Positions 29,372-37,628 are shown, numbered from the stretch's first letter. The stretch: 64,000 nt of DNA from Nocardioides sp. SR21 (GCF_022761125.1 NZ_JAKWJR010000007.1:1-64000), one strand, 5' to 3'. Made by a program: numbers and translations. Notes: generated by a model not told the origin, from the sequence alone.

Positions 29372-31419
29372 AGGACCGCACCCGCTTCAAGAGGTACGAC
29401 GGCGGCGACCCGCTCGCCGCGCCCGTCGACCTGGCCGAGGCGCTCGACGCCATCGGCGAGGACGTGATGGCGGGGTACTCACCCGAGCGGGCGATGCGCG
29501 AGTTCCTGCGGCGCGGCGGTCGCGACCAGACCGGCCTCGACGACCTGGCGCGCCGCGTCGCCGAGCGGCGCCGCGAGCTGACCCAGCGGCACAACCTGGA
29601 CGGCACGCTGCAGGAGGTCCGCGAGCTGCTGGACCACGCCCTGCTGGAGGAGCGCAAGCAGCTGGCCCGCGACGCGATGATGGACGACGGCGACCGGGCG
29701 TTCCGCGAGATGCAGCTGGAGAACCTCCCGCCGAACACCGCGGCCGCCGTGAGCGAGCTGTCGTCGTACGACTGGCAGAGCCGCGAGGCCCGGGAGGACT
29801 ACGAGAAGATCAAGGACCTGCTCGGCCGCGAGCTGCTCGACCAGCGGTTCGCCGGCATGAAGCAGGCGCTGGAGAACGCCACCGACGAGGACCGCACCGC
29901 GGTCAACGAGATGCTCCAGGACCTCAACGACCTGCTGGAGAAGCACCGGCTCGGTGAGGACACCCAGCAGGACTTCGACGAGTTCATGGACAAGCACGGG
30001 GACTTCTTCCCCGAGAACCCGCAGAACATCGACGAGCTGCTCGACTCGATGGCCCAGCGGGCCGCAGCCGCGCAGCGGATGCTGAACTCGATGTCGCCCG
30101 AGCAGCGCGAGCAGCTGATGCAGCTCTCGCAGCAGGCGTTCGGCTCGCCCGAGCTGATGGACTCCCTCAACCGGCTCGACTCCAACCTCCAGGCGCTGCG
30201 CCCCGGCGAGGACTGGGGCGGCTCCGAGCAGATGTCGGGCGAGGAGGGCCTCGGCCTCGGCGACGGCACCGGTGTGTTCCAGGACCTTGCCGACCTCGAC
30301 GCCCTCAGCGACCAGCTCTCGCAGTCGTACGGCGGCGCGCGCATGGACGACCTCGACCTCGACAAGCTGGCTCGCCAGCTCGGCGACGAGGCCGCGGTCG
30401 ACGCCCGCACCCTGCAGCGCCTCGAGCAGGCGCTGCGCGACTCCGGGTACATGAAGCGCGGTACCGACGGGCAGCTGCGGCTGTCCCCGAAGGCGATGCG
30501 CCAGCTCGGCAAGGCGCTGCTGCGCGACGTCGCCGAGCGGATGAACGGCCGTCAGGGACAGCGCGAGCTCCAGCGCGCCGGCGCTGCCGGCGACCTGTCC
30601 GGGGCGACCCGGGAATGGGCGTTCGGCGACACCGAGCCCTGGCACGTCCCGCGCACGATGCTCAACGGCGTGCTGCGCCGCGCCGGTGCCCTGCGAGACG
30701 CCTCGTCCCTCGGCTCCTCAGGAGCCGCCGCTGTGCCACTCGTCAGTGTCGAGGACATCGAGGTGCAGGAGACCGAGGCGCGCACCCAGGCCGCGGTCGC
30801 GCTGCTCGTCGACACGTCGTTCTCGATGGCGATGGACGGTCGCTGGGTGCCGATGAAGCGCACCGCCCTCGCGCTGCACACGCTGATCAAGTCGCGCTTC
30901 CGCGGCGACGACCTCCAGCTGATCGGCTTCGGCCGGCACGCCGAGGTGATGGAGATCGAGCAGCTCACCGGGCTCGATGCGATGTGGGACAAGGGCACGA
31001 ACCTGCACCACGCGCTGCTGCTCGCCAACCGGCACTTCCGCAAGCACCCCAACGCCCAGCCGGTGCTGCTGATCGTCACCGACGGCGAGCCGACGTCCCA
31101 CCTCGAGCCCGACGGCGAGGTCTTCTTCTCCTACCCGCCGCACCCGTTGACCGTCGCGTACGCCGTGCGCGAGCTCGACAACGCCGGCCGCCTCGGCGCG
31201 CAGACGACGTTCTTCCGGCTCGGCGAGGACCCGGGCCTCGCGCGGTTCATCGACCAGATGGCGCGCCGCGTCGACGGTCGGGTGGTCGCGCCCGAGCTCG
31301 ACGACCTCGGTGCAGCCGTGGTCGGGTCCTACCTCGGCTCCCGCGGCTCGCGTGGCGGTGGGATCGGCGGAGGCTACGGCGACTGGTTCGGCGGCCGCGG
31401 CTTCTGGGTCGGCGACTAG
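29368..31419 (+). CDS. VWA-domain protein, partner of the MoxR ATPase
   Basis: 683 aa from GTG 29368 (GTGA overlap with the GNAT stop). The first 450 residues are charged, helical and rich in Gln/Met/Asp (for example MNSMSPEQREQLMQLSQQAF). The C-terminal von Willebrand A domain (about 480-660) carries the MIDAS motif DTSFSMAMDG, a Thr in KGTNLHHAL and Asp in VTDGEPTSH. The tail ends in a Gly-rich, aromatic stretch (GSRGGGIGGGYGDWFGGRGF). MoxR-VWA pairs act as metal-dependent chaperones. The Gly-rich end is unusual for the family. Confidence 0.88.
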   Translation: MKDRTRFKRYDGGDPLAAPVDLAEALDAIGEDVMAGYSPERAMREFLRRGGRDQTGLDDLARRVAERRRELTQRHNLDGTLQEVRELLDHALLEERKQLARDAMMDDGDRAFREMQLENLPPNTAAAVSELSSYDWQSREAREDYEKIKDLLGRELLDQRFAGMKQALENATDEDRTAVNEMLQDLNDLLEKHRLGEDTQQDFDEFMDKHGDFFPENPQNIDELLDSMAQRAAAAQRMLNSMSPEQREQLMQLSQQAFGSPELMDSLNRLDSNLQALRPGEDWGGSEQMSGEEGLGLGDGTGVFQDLADLDALSDQLSQSYGGARMDDLDLDKLARQLGDEAAVDARTLQRLEQALRDSGYMKRGTDGQLRLSPKAMRQLGKALLRDVAERMNGRQGQRELQRAGAAGDLSGATREWAFGDTEPWHVPRTMLNGVLRRAGALRDASSLGSSGAAAVPLVSVEDIEVQETEARTQAAVALLVDTSFSMAMDGRWVPMKRTALALHTLIKSRFRGDDLQLIGFGRHAEVMEIEQLTGLDAMWDKGTNLHHALLLANRHFRKHPNAQPVLLIVTDGEPTSHLEPDGEVFFSYPPHPLTVAYAVRELDNAGRLGAQTTFFRLGEDPGLARFIDQMARRVDGRVVAPELDDLGAAVVGSYLGSRGSRGGGIGGGYGDWFGGRGFWVGD

Positions 31420-31427
31420 CGAGGACG

Positions 31428-31916
31428 TCACTCCGGGATGGGCGGGCCGACCACCTCGAGGCCGTACCGCGGCCCGACCTCCATCCACCGAGGGATCTCC
31501 ACCTCGGGTGTCAGGCCGTCGTCGCCGGGCAACCGGTGCTCTGCTGCCGGGATCCCGACCTCGTCGTAGAGGCTCAGCAGTCCGGCCGGAGCCGTCAGTG
31601 CGAGGAGTCGGGCGGGTTCGTCCCCGCGGATCCGGAAGGCGTGGGGGACGCCCTGCGGCAGGTGGATGAAGCAGCCGTCGTACAGCTCGAAGGTCTCCTC
31701 GCCGGCGCGGTAGGACAGGCGGCCCGACAGCACGTAGAAGGCCTCGGCCTCGTGGGCGTGCCGGTGGAGCGGCGTGGCCACCCCAGGAGGCTGGGTCACC
31801 AGAGCCACGCCGAGTCGTGCGCTCTGGCCCGGCTCGAGGAGGTGCTCGAAGAGGGACTGCATCGCCCACGTGGACCGTCCGGTCCCCGGTTCGCGCACGA
31901 CCAGCTGCTCGTCCAT
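31428..31916 (-). CDS. Cupin domain protein
   Basis: 162 aa. Cupin motif 1 is TPLHRHAHEAEAFYVLSGRL (metal-ligand His/His/Glu), and motif 2 is near GCFIHLPQGVPHAF. The single cupin fold binds a metal and often acts as a dioxygenase, isomerase or ligand sensor. It is divergent from a TetR regulator across a 53-bp gap filled with nested inverted repeats, so it is the likely regulated target. Confidence 0.88.
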   Translation of the reverse strand: MDEQLVVREPGTGRSTWAMQSLFEHLLEPGQSARLGVALVTQPPGVATPLHRHAHEAEAFYVLSGRLSYRAGEETFELYDGCFIHLPQGVPHAFRIRGDEPARLLALTAPAGLLSLYDEVGIPAAEHRLPGDDGLTPEVEIPRWMEVGPRYGLEVVGPPIPE

Positions 31917-31923
31917 GACACGC

Positions 31924-31966
31924 CCCTAGAATTCGACCGAAAGCACTTCGGATCAATAATCTAGGG
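31924..31966. promoter_or_regulatory. Nested inverted repeats between cupin and TetR genes
   Basis: Outer repeat CCCTAGA (31924-31930) pairs with TCTAGGG (31960-31966). Inner repeat CCGAA (31937-31941) pairs with TTCGG (31947-31951). Both lie in the 53-bp divergent gap and are good candidate TetR operators. Confidence 0.6.
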
Positions 31967-31969
31967 AGC

Positions 31970-32632
31970 ATGGTCGAGACGGTCAAGGGTGGTCGCGCCT
32001 ACGACGCGAGCCGTCGACGGGAGGCCGCCGAGCGCACCCGCCTGGCGATCCTGGCCGCGGCGCGCGACCTGTTCGCCGAGAACGGCTACGCCGCGACATC
32101 GGTGCAGGCGGTGGCCGAGCGGGCGCGGGTGGCGGTGGACACCGTGTACGCGAAGGTCGGCCGCAAGCCGGAGCTGCTGCTGGCCGTCCACGACATGGCG
32201 CTGGCCGAGGGACCCGAGCCGGTCCCGGCCGAGGAGCGGGACTACGTGCAGGCGGTGCGCGCGGCGCCGACGGCCGCCGCCAAGCTGCGGACCTACGCCG
32301 CGGCGATGGGCCGGCTCCTCCCGACGACGGTCCCGATCATGAACGCGCTGCGCGAGGCCGGCGCGACGGACCCGGCCTGCGCCGAGCAGTACGAGATGCT
32401 GTCGCGCCGCAGGGCGGCCAACATGCGGCTGTTCGCGGCCGACCTCCGGAGCACGGGAGAGGTGCGCGACGACCTGACGGACGACGCCGTCGCCGACCTC
32501 GTGTGGTCGCTCAACAGTCCGGAGTGGTTCTCCCTGATCGCGACGAGCGGTCGTACCTCGCAGGAGTACGCCGACCTGCTGGCGGACGTGCTGTGCCGCA
32601 CGCTCCTGGCCGACGGCGCAGGAGCGGGCTAG
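31970..32632 (+). CDS. TetR-family transcriptional regulator
   Basis: 220 aa from ATG 31970 with AGGGAG upstream. N-terminal HTH: RTRLAILAAARDLFAENGYA, TSVQAVAERARVAVDTVYAK, then KPELLLAVHD. The helical C-terminus is the ligand and dimer domain. The HTH has a Val in place of the usual Gly in the turn (ARVAVDTVY), within family variation. It probably represses itself and the divergent cupin gene. It overlaps the convergent DUF2695 gene by 4 bases. Confidence 0.9.
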   Translation: MVETVKGGRAYDASRRREAAERTRLAILAAARDLFAENGYAATSVQAVAERARVAVDTVYAKVGRKPELLLAVHDMALAEGPEPVPAEERDYVQAVRAAPTAAAKLRTYAAAMGRLLPTTVPIMNALREAGATDPACAEQYEMLSRRRAANMRLFAADLRSTGEVRDDLTDDAVADLVWSLNSPEWFSLIATSGRTSQEYADLLADVLCRTLLADGAGAG

Positions 32633-32946
32633 CGCCGAGCGCTGGGCTCCCAGTTGCGGCACGGCCGCGTGTTGGTACGCCGCACCCCGCCGCAGGTCGG
32701 CAGCAGCGGCGGCGGCTCGAGCTCGTCGGTGTGCAGGTCACGCAGCATCAGCTCGCGGACCAGCCGGTGGGCGGCGGCGACCCGGCAGTCGCAGGCGACC
32801 TGGTAGCGCTTCTCCAGACCGGACGCGGTCGGGGAGCGGACCTCCCGGAAGTGCAGCGTCCACAGCAGGGTCGCGTCGCAGCCGTGGTCGTCGAGCATCC
32901 GGTGGACGAAGCAGACCAAGCACTCTCCTTCCTGCGGGTCCCTCAC
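32629..32946 (-). CDS. DUF2695 family protein
   Basis: 105 aa. The family core is recognisable: CLVCFVHRMLDDHGCDATLL, CDCR and LPTCGGVRRTNTRPC. Many cysteines suggest metal binding. Function unknown. Convergent with the TetR gene. Confidence 0.72.
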   Translation of the reverse strand: MRDPQEGECLVCFVHRMLDDHGCDATLLWTLHFREVRSPTASGLEKRYQVACDCRVAAAHRLVRELMLRDLHTDELEPPPLLPTCGGVRRTNTRPCRNWEPSARR

Positions 32947-32985
32947 GACCCCTTTCTAGAGGCCGCCACCGACAGCGCTGATCGA

Positions 32986-33024
32986 CGGTGCTGGCTGACC
33001 GTGCTGGCTGACGGTGCTGGCTGA
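32986..33024. repeat. 13-bp tandem repeat, three units
   Basis: CGGTGCTGGCTGA occurs at 32986-32998 and 33012-33024, with CCGTGCTGGCTGA between. It lies in the 95-bp gap upstream of the next small gene. Confidence 0.85.
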
Positions 33025-33041
33025 CGGTGCAGGATGAGTCC

Positions 33042-33389
33042 GTGGACGCGACCGTGATCGTCATCAACGTGGTGGGCTGGCTCGGGATGCTCCTGCTGAT
33101 CAGCGCCTACGGGCTGGTGACGGCCGGCCGGATCACCGGGACCAGCCTGCCGTTCCAGCTGATGAACCTCTTCGGCGGCGCGTTCCTGATGGTGAACTCG
33201 GCGTACTACAGCGCCTGGCCGTCGGCCGTGCTCAACCTGGTCTGGGTGGTCATCGGCACCGTCGGGCTGCTGCGCTCACGCCGGGTGCAGGATCGCGGCG
33301 AGCTCCTCGACCCCGTCGACCAGCCGGGTCCCGGGGCGGGCCCAGGCGGCGTTGGCGTCCACGGCGTGGACGGGCACCCCGGCGGGTAG
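33042..33389 (+). CDS. Small membrane protein, CBU_0592-like
   Basis: 115 aa from GTG 33042 (GGATGAG upstream; GTG 33027 lies in the repeat). Three hydrophobic segments: VIVINVVGWLGMLLLISAYG, PFQLMNLFGGAFLMVNSAYY and VLNLVWVVIGTVGLLRSRR. This matches small CBU_0592-type membrane proteins of about 80-90 aa. The last 40 residues are Gly/Pro-rich, unlike the family, and lie in 114 bp that also encode the C-terminus of the convergent gene. A natural end may have been lost. Confidence 0.72.
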   Translation: MDATVIVINVVGWLGMLLLISAYGLVTAGRITGTSLPFQLMNLFGGAFLMVNSAYYSAWPSAVLNLVWVVIGTVGLLRSRRVQDRGELLDPVDQPGPGAGPGGVGVHGVDGHPGG

Positions 33390-34124
33390 CACGCCGGACG
33401 CGACCAGCTCGTCCGCCAGCGCCTGGGCGCCGGCTCGGTCGTAGCCGCACGGCGCGCACACGACCACCTCGGGCTCGGCCTCGTGCACCGACTCCCACAG
33501 CACCCGCTCGGACTTCGCGCCCGGCTTGCCGAGCAGTGGCTCGCCGCCGGCGGCCGAGATCATCTCGGGCACCCAGTGCCCGGGCGCGTACGGCGGATCG
33601 GTCCACTCGAGCAGCATCACGCGAGGCCTCGGGCGGCCGGCGACCCGGGCGCGGACGGCGTCCAGCCGCGTCCGCTGCGCCGCGACCAGCGCCGCGGCCG
33701 CGGCCAGGTGCCCGGTCGCGGAGCCGAGCGTGACGATCGAGCCGAGCACCTCGTCGAGCGTGTGGGGGTCGATGGTGAGCACCTCGGCGGTGCAGCCGAG
33801 GTGGGCGAGCGCGTCGTCGACGACGGAGACGTCGACCGCGCAGACCGCGCACAGGTCCTGCGTGACGACCAGGTCGGCGTCGAGGTCGGCGAGCGCGTCG
33901 GCCGACAGGTGGTACAGGTCCTCACCGCGGGCCATCGCGCCTGCGACGTACGCGTCGATCTCGGCCGGAGCGAGCCCCTCGGGCATCGCCGACGTCGACA
34001 CGATCCGCCGCGTCCTCGCCTCGGCCGGGAAGTCGCACTCGAACGTCACGCCGACGACCTGGTCGCCGGCGCCGATCGCGAACAGGATCTCCGTGGTGGA
34101 GGGCAGCAGGGAGACGATGCGCAC
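33276..34124 (-). CDS. Cobalamin-type ABC substrate-binding-like protein, no signal peptide
   Basis: 282 aa from GTG 34124. BtuF-like fold: RIVSLLPSTTEILFAIGAGD, GVTFECDFP, LDADLVVTQDLCAVCAVDVS, VMLLEWTDPPYAPGHWVPEM, VVVCAPCGYD. Periplasmic binding proteins of this class carry corrinoids or haem. This one begins at the conserved domain with no signal sequence, so it is probably cytoplasmic, perhaps a corrinoid-binding or sensing protein. Overlaps the + gene by 114 bp. Confidence 0.8.
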   Translation of the reverse strand: MRIVSLLPSTTEILFAIGAGDQVVGVTFECDFPAEARTRRIVSTSAMPEGLAPAEIDAYVAGAMARGEDLYHLSADALADLDADLVVTQDLCAVCAVDVSVVDDALAHLGCTAEVLTIDPHTLDEVLGSIVTLGSATGHLAAAAALVAAQRTRLDAVRARVAGRPRPRVMLLEWTDPPYAPGHWVPEMISAAGGEPLLGKPGAKSERVLWESVHEAEPEVVVCAPCGYDRAGAQALADELVASGVLPAGVPVHAVDANAAWARPGTRLVDGVEELAAILHPA

Positions 34125-34159
34125 CCCGCGAGCCTAGGCGGCTCTCAGGCGGGCCGGGC

Positions 34160-34774
34160 TCAGCGGGCCGCCCGCAGGGAGAGTCGGGTGAAGCGGACGA
34201 ACGGCGCCAGGGCGGGCGTCTTCTTGCCCATCGACGACGCCCCGGTGAGGACGACGTACCGGCCGTCCCGCGCGACCAGCCACCGCATGATGAGGGTGCG
34301 CTTCATGATGTCCATGCGGAGGACGTAGCCGAAGCGCTGGTCACCGACCGGGGCCGTGAACTCCGTGACCCGGACCGAGCTGTCGCCGAGAAGGCAGTCC
34401 GCGAACGCCGCCCCGATCCGGTTCATCAGCATCTCCGCACGGTCGGCCGAGCCGAACCTCATCGTCGAGGTGTCGACCGACGGGTTGCGCGGGGTGCCGA
34501 CGGGGTGTCGCTTCGTGGAGTACGACGCGCTCCGCCCCACGGCGCCCTCGATGACCTTGCCGTCCTCGCAGTTGGCTCGCACGCCGCTGACCCCGTCGGC
34601 CGGCGACCTCGTGACCTGGCCGTCGGCCAGGTGGGGGTAGATCCGCGCCACGGCGGCGAGCTTGGGCAGTCCAGGCCCGGGACCGGCTGCCGTCACGCCG
34701 GACGGGAGGAGCGTGACGGCGAGGGCGGGAACGACGAGCGCGAGCAGTGCGCGGCGGGTCCGGAGGCGGATCAT
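34160..34774 (-). CDS. Secreted hypothetical protein (paralogue A)
   Basis: 204 aa from ATG 34774. A clean signal peptide (RRALLALVVPALAVTLLPSG, cleavage near TAA) leads to a domain of about 170 residues: KLAAVARIYPHLADGQVTRS, VIEGAVGRSASYSTK, SVDTSTMRFGSADRAEMLMN and a final beta-rich RYVVLTGASS. Three Cys in the mature part. No known family. It shares its order of motifs with the adjacent gene (IY.HL, .GA..RSA.Y, SV.....F.SA), which marks a tandem duplication. Confidence 0.75.
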   Translation of the reverse strand: MIRLRTRRALLALVVPALAVTLLPSGVTAAGPGPGLPKLAAVARIYPHLADGQVTRSPADGVSGVRANCEDGKVIEGAVGRSASYSTKRHPVGTPRNPSVDTSTMRFGSADRAEMLMNRIGAAFADCLLGDSSVRVTEFTAPVGDQRFGYVLRMDIMKRTLIMRWLVARDGRYVVLTGASSMGKKTPALAPFVRFTRLSLRAAR

Positions 34775-34791
34775 GCCCAGACAGTAGAAGA

Positions 34792-34835
34792 CGATCGGGC
34801 CGTGTGCCTCGGCATTGAGGCACACGACCCGATCG
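34792..34835. terminator. Long perfect hairpin between the two paralogues
   Basis: CGATCGGG-CC-GTGTGCCTC and GAGGCACAC-GA-CCCGATCG form a 17-bp paired stem with one internal mismatch and a 6-base loop GGCATT. It is 6 bp after the stop of the upstream minus gene. There is no T-run, but the position and strength suit transcript termination. Confidence 0.8.
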
Positions 34836-34841
34836 GAGGGT

Positions 34842-35492
34842 TCAGCTGACCGTCTTGAGCGCGAGCTCGGTCAGGTCGACCGACTTCGGGATCGACGGCG
34901 CGGAGGCGTCCATCGACATCACGTTGGCGTACACGATGAACTGGCCCTTGCGGGTGAACAGCGTGTTGATCACCGACGCGGAGTCCTTGCACTTCATCTT
35001 GAACTGGTAGCCGTAGCGCTCGTCACCGAGCTTGAAGGCGATCTTCTTCATCGAGTTCTTGCACTTGGGGCCGCCGCCACCGCCGCCACCGCCGCCCGAG
35101 CCGCCGCCGGGGCCGCAGTCCTTGGCGGACTTGTCGTAGCCGTGCAGGTAGGCGATCGCGGACTTGGCGCTCGGGAACTTCATCGCGGTCACCGAGACCA
35201 TCGGGGTCTCACCGGTCATGTCGGGGATCTCGCCGGAGCTGTAGTCCGGGTTGTACGTCGCGGACCGCGAGCTGGCGCCCTTGATCGCCTTGCCCGGCTT
35301 GCACTTCTTGCCGGGCCCGAAGACCTTCGAGCTGCTCTCGTACGCCGAGCCGCCCTCGAGGTGCTGGTAGATCTTGGCGACGGAGTCGATGGAGGGGACC
35401 TGGGCCGTGCCGGCCGCGGTGGCGGAGGCGGCGGGGATCAGGAGGGCGGGAACGGCGAGCGCGATCAGCACTCGGTTCACGAGGCGGTTCAT
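34842..35492 (-). CDS. Secreted hypothetical protein (paralogue B)
   Basis: 216 aa from ATG 35492 (GAGAG upstream). Signal peptide VLIALAVPALLIPAASATAA precedes a domain homologous to the neighbour: SIDSVAKIYQHLEGGSAYES, AIKGASSRSATYNPD, PMVSVTAMKFPSAKSAIAYL. A Gly-run (GGGSGGGGGGGGGPKCK) forms a flexible insert absent from paralogue A. The C-terminal RKGQFIVYANVMSM matches the neighbour's RDGRYVVL. No known function; it is likely extracellular. Confidence 0.78.
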   Translation of the reverse strand: MNRLVNRVLIALAVPALLIPAASATAAGTAQVPSIDSVAKIYQHLEGGSAYESSSKVFGPGKKCKPGKAIKGASSRSATYNPDYSSGEIPDMTGETPMVSVTAMKFPSAKSAIAYLHGYDKSAKDCGPGGGSGGGGGGGGGPKCKNSMKKIAFKLGDERYGYQFKMKCKDSASVINTLFTRKGQFIVYANVMSMDASAPSIPKSVDLTELALKTVS

Positions 35493-35619
35493 GGGGATCT
35501 CTCTCTGTCGTGTGGGTGTCGGAACCTTGTTCCGGTGAAGGGCCGATTCGGTTCGGTGAGAGGACTCTCGCGGGCCCCTCTTGTAGTCCACTTGGAACCG
35601 ACTTGGAGTCTCGATACGC

Positions 35620-35900
35620 TCGCTGGCGCTCGCTACTCGACCACCGAAGTCCTCGCTGGCGCTCGCTACTCGACCACCGAAGTCCTCGCTGGCGCTCGCT
35701 ACTCGACCACCGAAGTCCTCGCTGGCGCTCGCTACTCGACCACCGAAGTCCTCGCTGGCGCTCGCTACTCGACCACCGAAGTCCTCGCTGGCGCTCGCTA
35801 CTCGACCACCGAAGTCCTCGCTGGCGCTCGCTGCTCGACCACCGACGTCCTCGATGGACGACCCCAACGCTCGCGCTCGCTACTCGACCACCGAAGACCT
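35620..35900. repeat. 33-bp tandem repeat array, seven units plus a degenerate unit
   Basis: Unit TCGCTGGCGCTCGCTACTCG + ACCACCGAAGTCC. Units 2-7 run 35653-35850 with exact 33-bp spacing (35653, 35686, 35719, 35752, 35785, 35818), and a first copy begins near 35620. Unit 7 has two changes. Degenerate copy 35851-35900 contains a duplicated start-region ATGGACGACCCC (35854) of the next gene. Because 33 is divisible by three, the array keeps all frames open; its apparent proteins are artefacts. Confidence 0.93.
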
Positions 35901-35902
35901 CT

Positions 35903-36682
35903 ATGGACGACCCCACCGCCACCGTGCTCGCCCTGCTCGGTCTGGCTGCTCTCGCGGCGGGGTTCGTCGACGCCGTGGTCGGCGGAGGCGGGCTGATCCA
36001 GCTCCCCGCGCTGCTGCTCGGCATGCCGAACGCCTCGACCGTCCAGATCCTCGCGACGAACAAGCTCGCCGCGTTCTCCGGCACCACGGTGAGCGCAGCG
36101 ACGTACTACCGCCGGATCCGCCCCGACCCGAGGACGTTCCTGCCGCTGATGGCGCTGGCGTTCGTCGGGTCGGCGGCCGGCGCGGCGGTCGCCAGCCAGA
36201 TCCCCCGCGAGGCGTTCGAGCCGATCGTGCTGGTCGCGCTGGTCGTGGTCGGCGGCTACGTGCTGTTCAAGCCGGAGCTCGGCGAGCAGACCGCGCTGCG
36301 GTTCCAGGGCCACCGGCACCTGGTGGCCGCGATGGCGACCGGGCTCGCGGTCGGGTTCTACGACGGCGCGCTCGGCCCGGGCACCGGCAGCTTCTTCGTG
36401 ATCACGCTCGTCGGCCTGATGGGCTACAGCTTCCTCGAGGCCTCGGCGAAGGCGAAGCTCGCCAACGTGGCGACCAACCTCGCGGCGATCCTGGTGCTCG
36501 CCCCCCAGGGCGCCGTGGTCTGGAAGGTCGCGGTCGTGATGGCGGTCTGCAACATCGTCGGCGGGTACGTCGGCGCCCGCACCGCGGTCGCCCGCGGCGC
36601 CCGCTTCGTCCGGGTCTTCTTCATCGTGGTCGTGTCCGCGTTCATCGTCACCCTCGCCGGGAACGTGTTCGACCTGTGGTGA
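35903..36682 (+). CDS. TSUP/TauE-SafE family sulfite or organosulfonate exporter
   Basis: 259 aa from ATG 35903. Eight or so helices in two four-helix halves: LLGLAALAAGFVDAVVGGGG, LMALAFVGSAAGAAVASQIP, FEPIVLVALVVVGGYVLF, GLAVGFYDGALGPGTGSFFV, AVVVMAVCNIVGGYVG-type segments and FVRVFFIVVVSAFIVTLAG. The GGGG and GPGTGSF motifs, one per half, are typical. Members carry sulfite, sulfonate or sulfoacetate. It heads a run of six overlapping genes and starts 3 bp after the repeat array. Confidence 0.85.
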   Translation: MDDPTATVLALLGLAALAAGFVDAVVGGGGLIQLPALLLGMPNASTVQILATNKLAAFSGTTVSAATYYRRIRPDPRTFLPLMALAFVGSAAGAAVASQIPREAFEPIVLVALVVVGGYVLFKPELGEQTALRFQGHRHLVAAMATGLAVGFYDGALGPGTGSFFVITLVGLMGYSFLEASAKAKLANVATNLAAILVLAPQGAVVWKVAVVMAVCNIVGGYVGARTAVARGARFVRVFFIVVVSAFIVTLAGNVFDLW

Positions 36683-37317
36683 GCTACCTGACCGTCGCCC
36701 GCGACGCCGAGGCCGAGATCGAGGTCAAGCGGTCGCGGTTCCTCTGCACGATCGCCCGCGTCGAGACCGAGGACGCCGCTCGAGCCGTCGTCGAGGGACT
36801 CCGCAAGCAGCACTGGGACGCGCGCCACCACTGCTCCTGCCTGAGGATCCAGCATGGCCGCCTCCACCCCGACGTCGAGCGCTCCTCGGACGACGGCGAG
36901 CCGGCCGGTACGGCCGGCGCCCCGATGCTCGAGGTGCTCCGCGGCCGCGAGGTCGGCGACGTGGTCGCGGTGGTCACCCGCTGGTTCGGCGGGACGCTGC
37001 TCGGCGCCGGCGGGCTGGTGCGCGCGTACGGCGACGCGGTCCGCGCCGGGCTCGACGCGAGCGGGCTGCTGCGCCGCGACCTGGTCCGCGAGCACGTGCT
37101 CGAGCTCGACCACGCGGACGCCGGCCGGGTCGAGAGCGAGCTGCGCACCCGCGGCGTCGCGGTGCTCGACTCGGCGTACGGCGCCCAGGTCACGCTGCGC
37201 CTCGGCGTACCGCCCGAGGACGAGGAGCGGCTCGCGGCGCTGGTCGCCGAGCTGACCGCGGGCGCCGGGAAAACCACGGTGGCAGGAGAGCGCTGGGTCG
37301 ATAGCCTCGCTCCATGA
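36679..37317 (+). CDS. YigZ/IMPACT family protein
   Basis: 212 aa from GTG 36679 (GTGA with the exporter stop). N-terminal IMPACT domain: IEVKRSRFLCTIARVETED, HHCSCLRI, SSDDGEPAGTAGAPMLEVLR and VVTRWFGGTLLGAGGLVRAY, the diagnostic core. A C-terminal alpha/beta region (YigZ_C) follows. Function is not well defined; eukaryotic IMPACT inhibits GCN2. Length is typical. Confidence 0.92.
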   Translation: MSYLTVARDAEAEIEVKRSRFLCTIARVETEDAARAVVEGLRKQHWDARHHCSCLRIQHGRLHPDVERSSDDGEPAGTAGAPMLEVLRGREVGDVVAVVTRWFGGTLLGAGGLVRAYGDAVRAGLDASGLLRRDLVREHVLELDHADAGRVESELRTRGVAVLDSAYGAQVTLRLGVPPEDEERLAALVAELTAGAGKTTVAGERWVDSLAP

Positions 37318-37628
37318 GCGTGATCGTCGACCTCGCGGACCTGTCGAAGACGCTGGCGGAGTTCGACCGCGGCTACCTGCTGACCTCGAAGGACGGCCTG
37401 GTGAAGGCGGTGTCGGCCCGGGCCGTCGTCGCAGGCGGCCAGCTCGTCGTCGCCTGCCCCGGCCGAGGCTCGGTCGCGAACGCCGGCGCCAACCCCAGCG
37501 TCACGCTGCTCTTCCCGCCACCCGGCGGCACCGGCATGACCCTGCTCGTCGACGGCACCGCCGAGGTCGCCGGGGAGGACGTGCGGATCACCCCCACCGG
37601 TGCCGTGCTGCACAACCCGGTCGCATGA
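37314..37628 (+). CDS. Short PPOX-fold (pyridoxamine oxidase-like) protein
   Basis: 104 aa from ATG 37314 (ATGA overlap). Split-barrel core: FDRGYLLTSKDGLVKAVSAR, GQLVVACPGRGSVANAGANP, VTLLFPPPGG. It is shorter than most members (about 130) but the start is fixed by overlap. Cofactor (FMN/F420/haem) is unknown. Next to a VOC protein. Confidence 0.8.
   Translation: MSVIVDLADLSKTLAEFDRGYLLTSKDGLVKAVSARAVVAGGQLVVACPGRGSVANAGANPSVTLLFPPPGGTGMTLLVDGTAEVAGEDVRITPTGAVLHNPVA

Noticed and set aside
35620..35900. A repeat protein encoded by the 33-bp array (FGGRVASASED units)
   Set aside because: The frame stays open only because 33 is divisible by three; the same holds on both strands and the array has no start signals.
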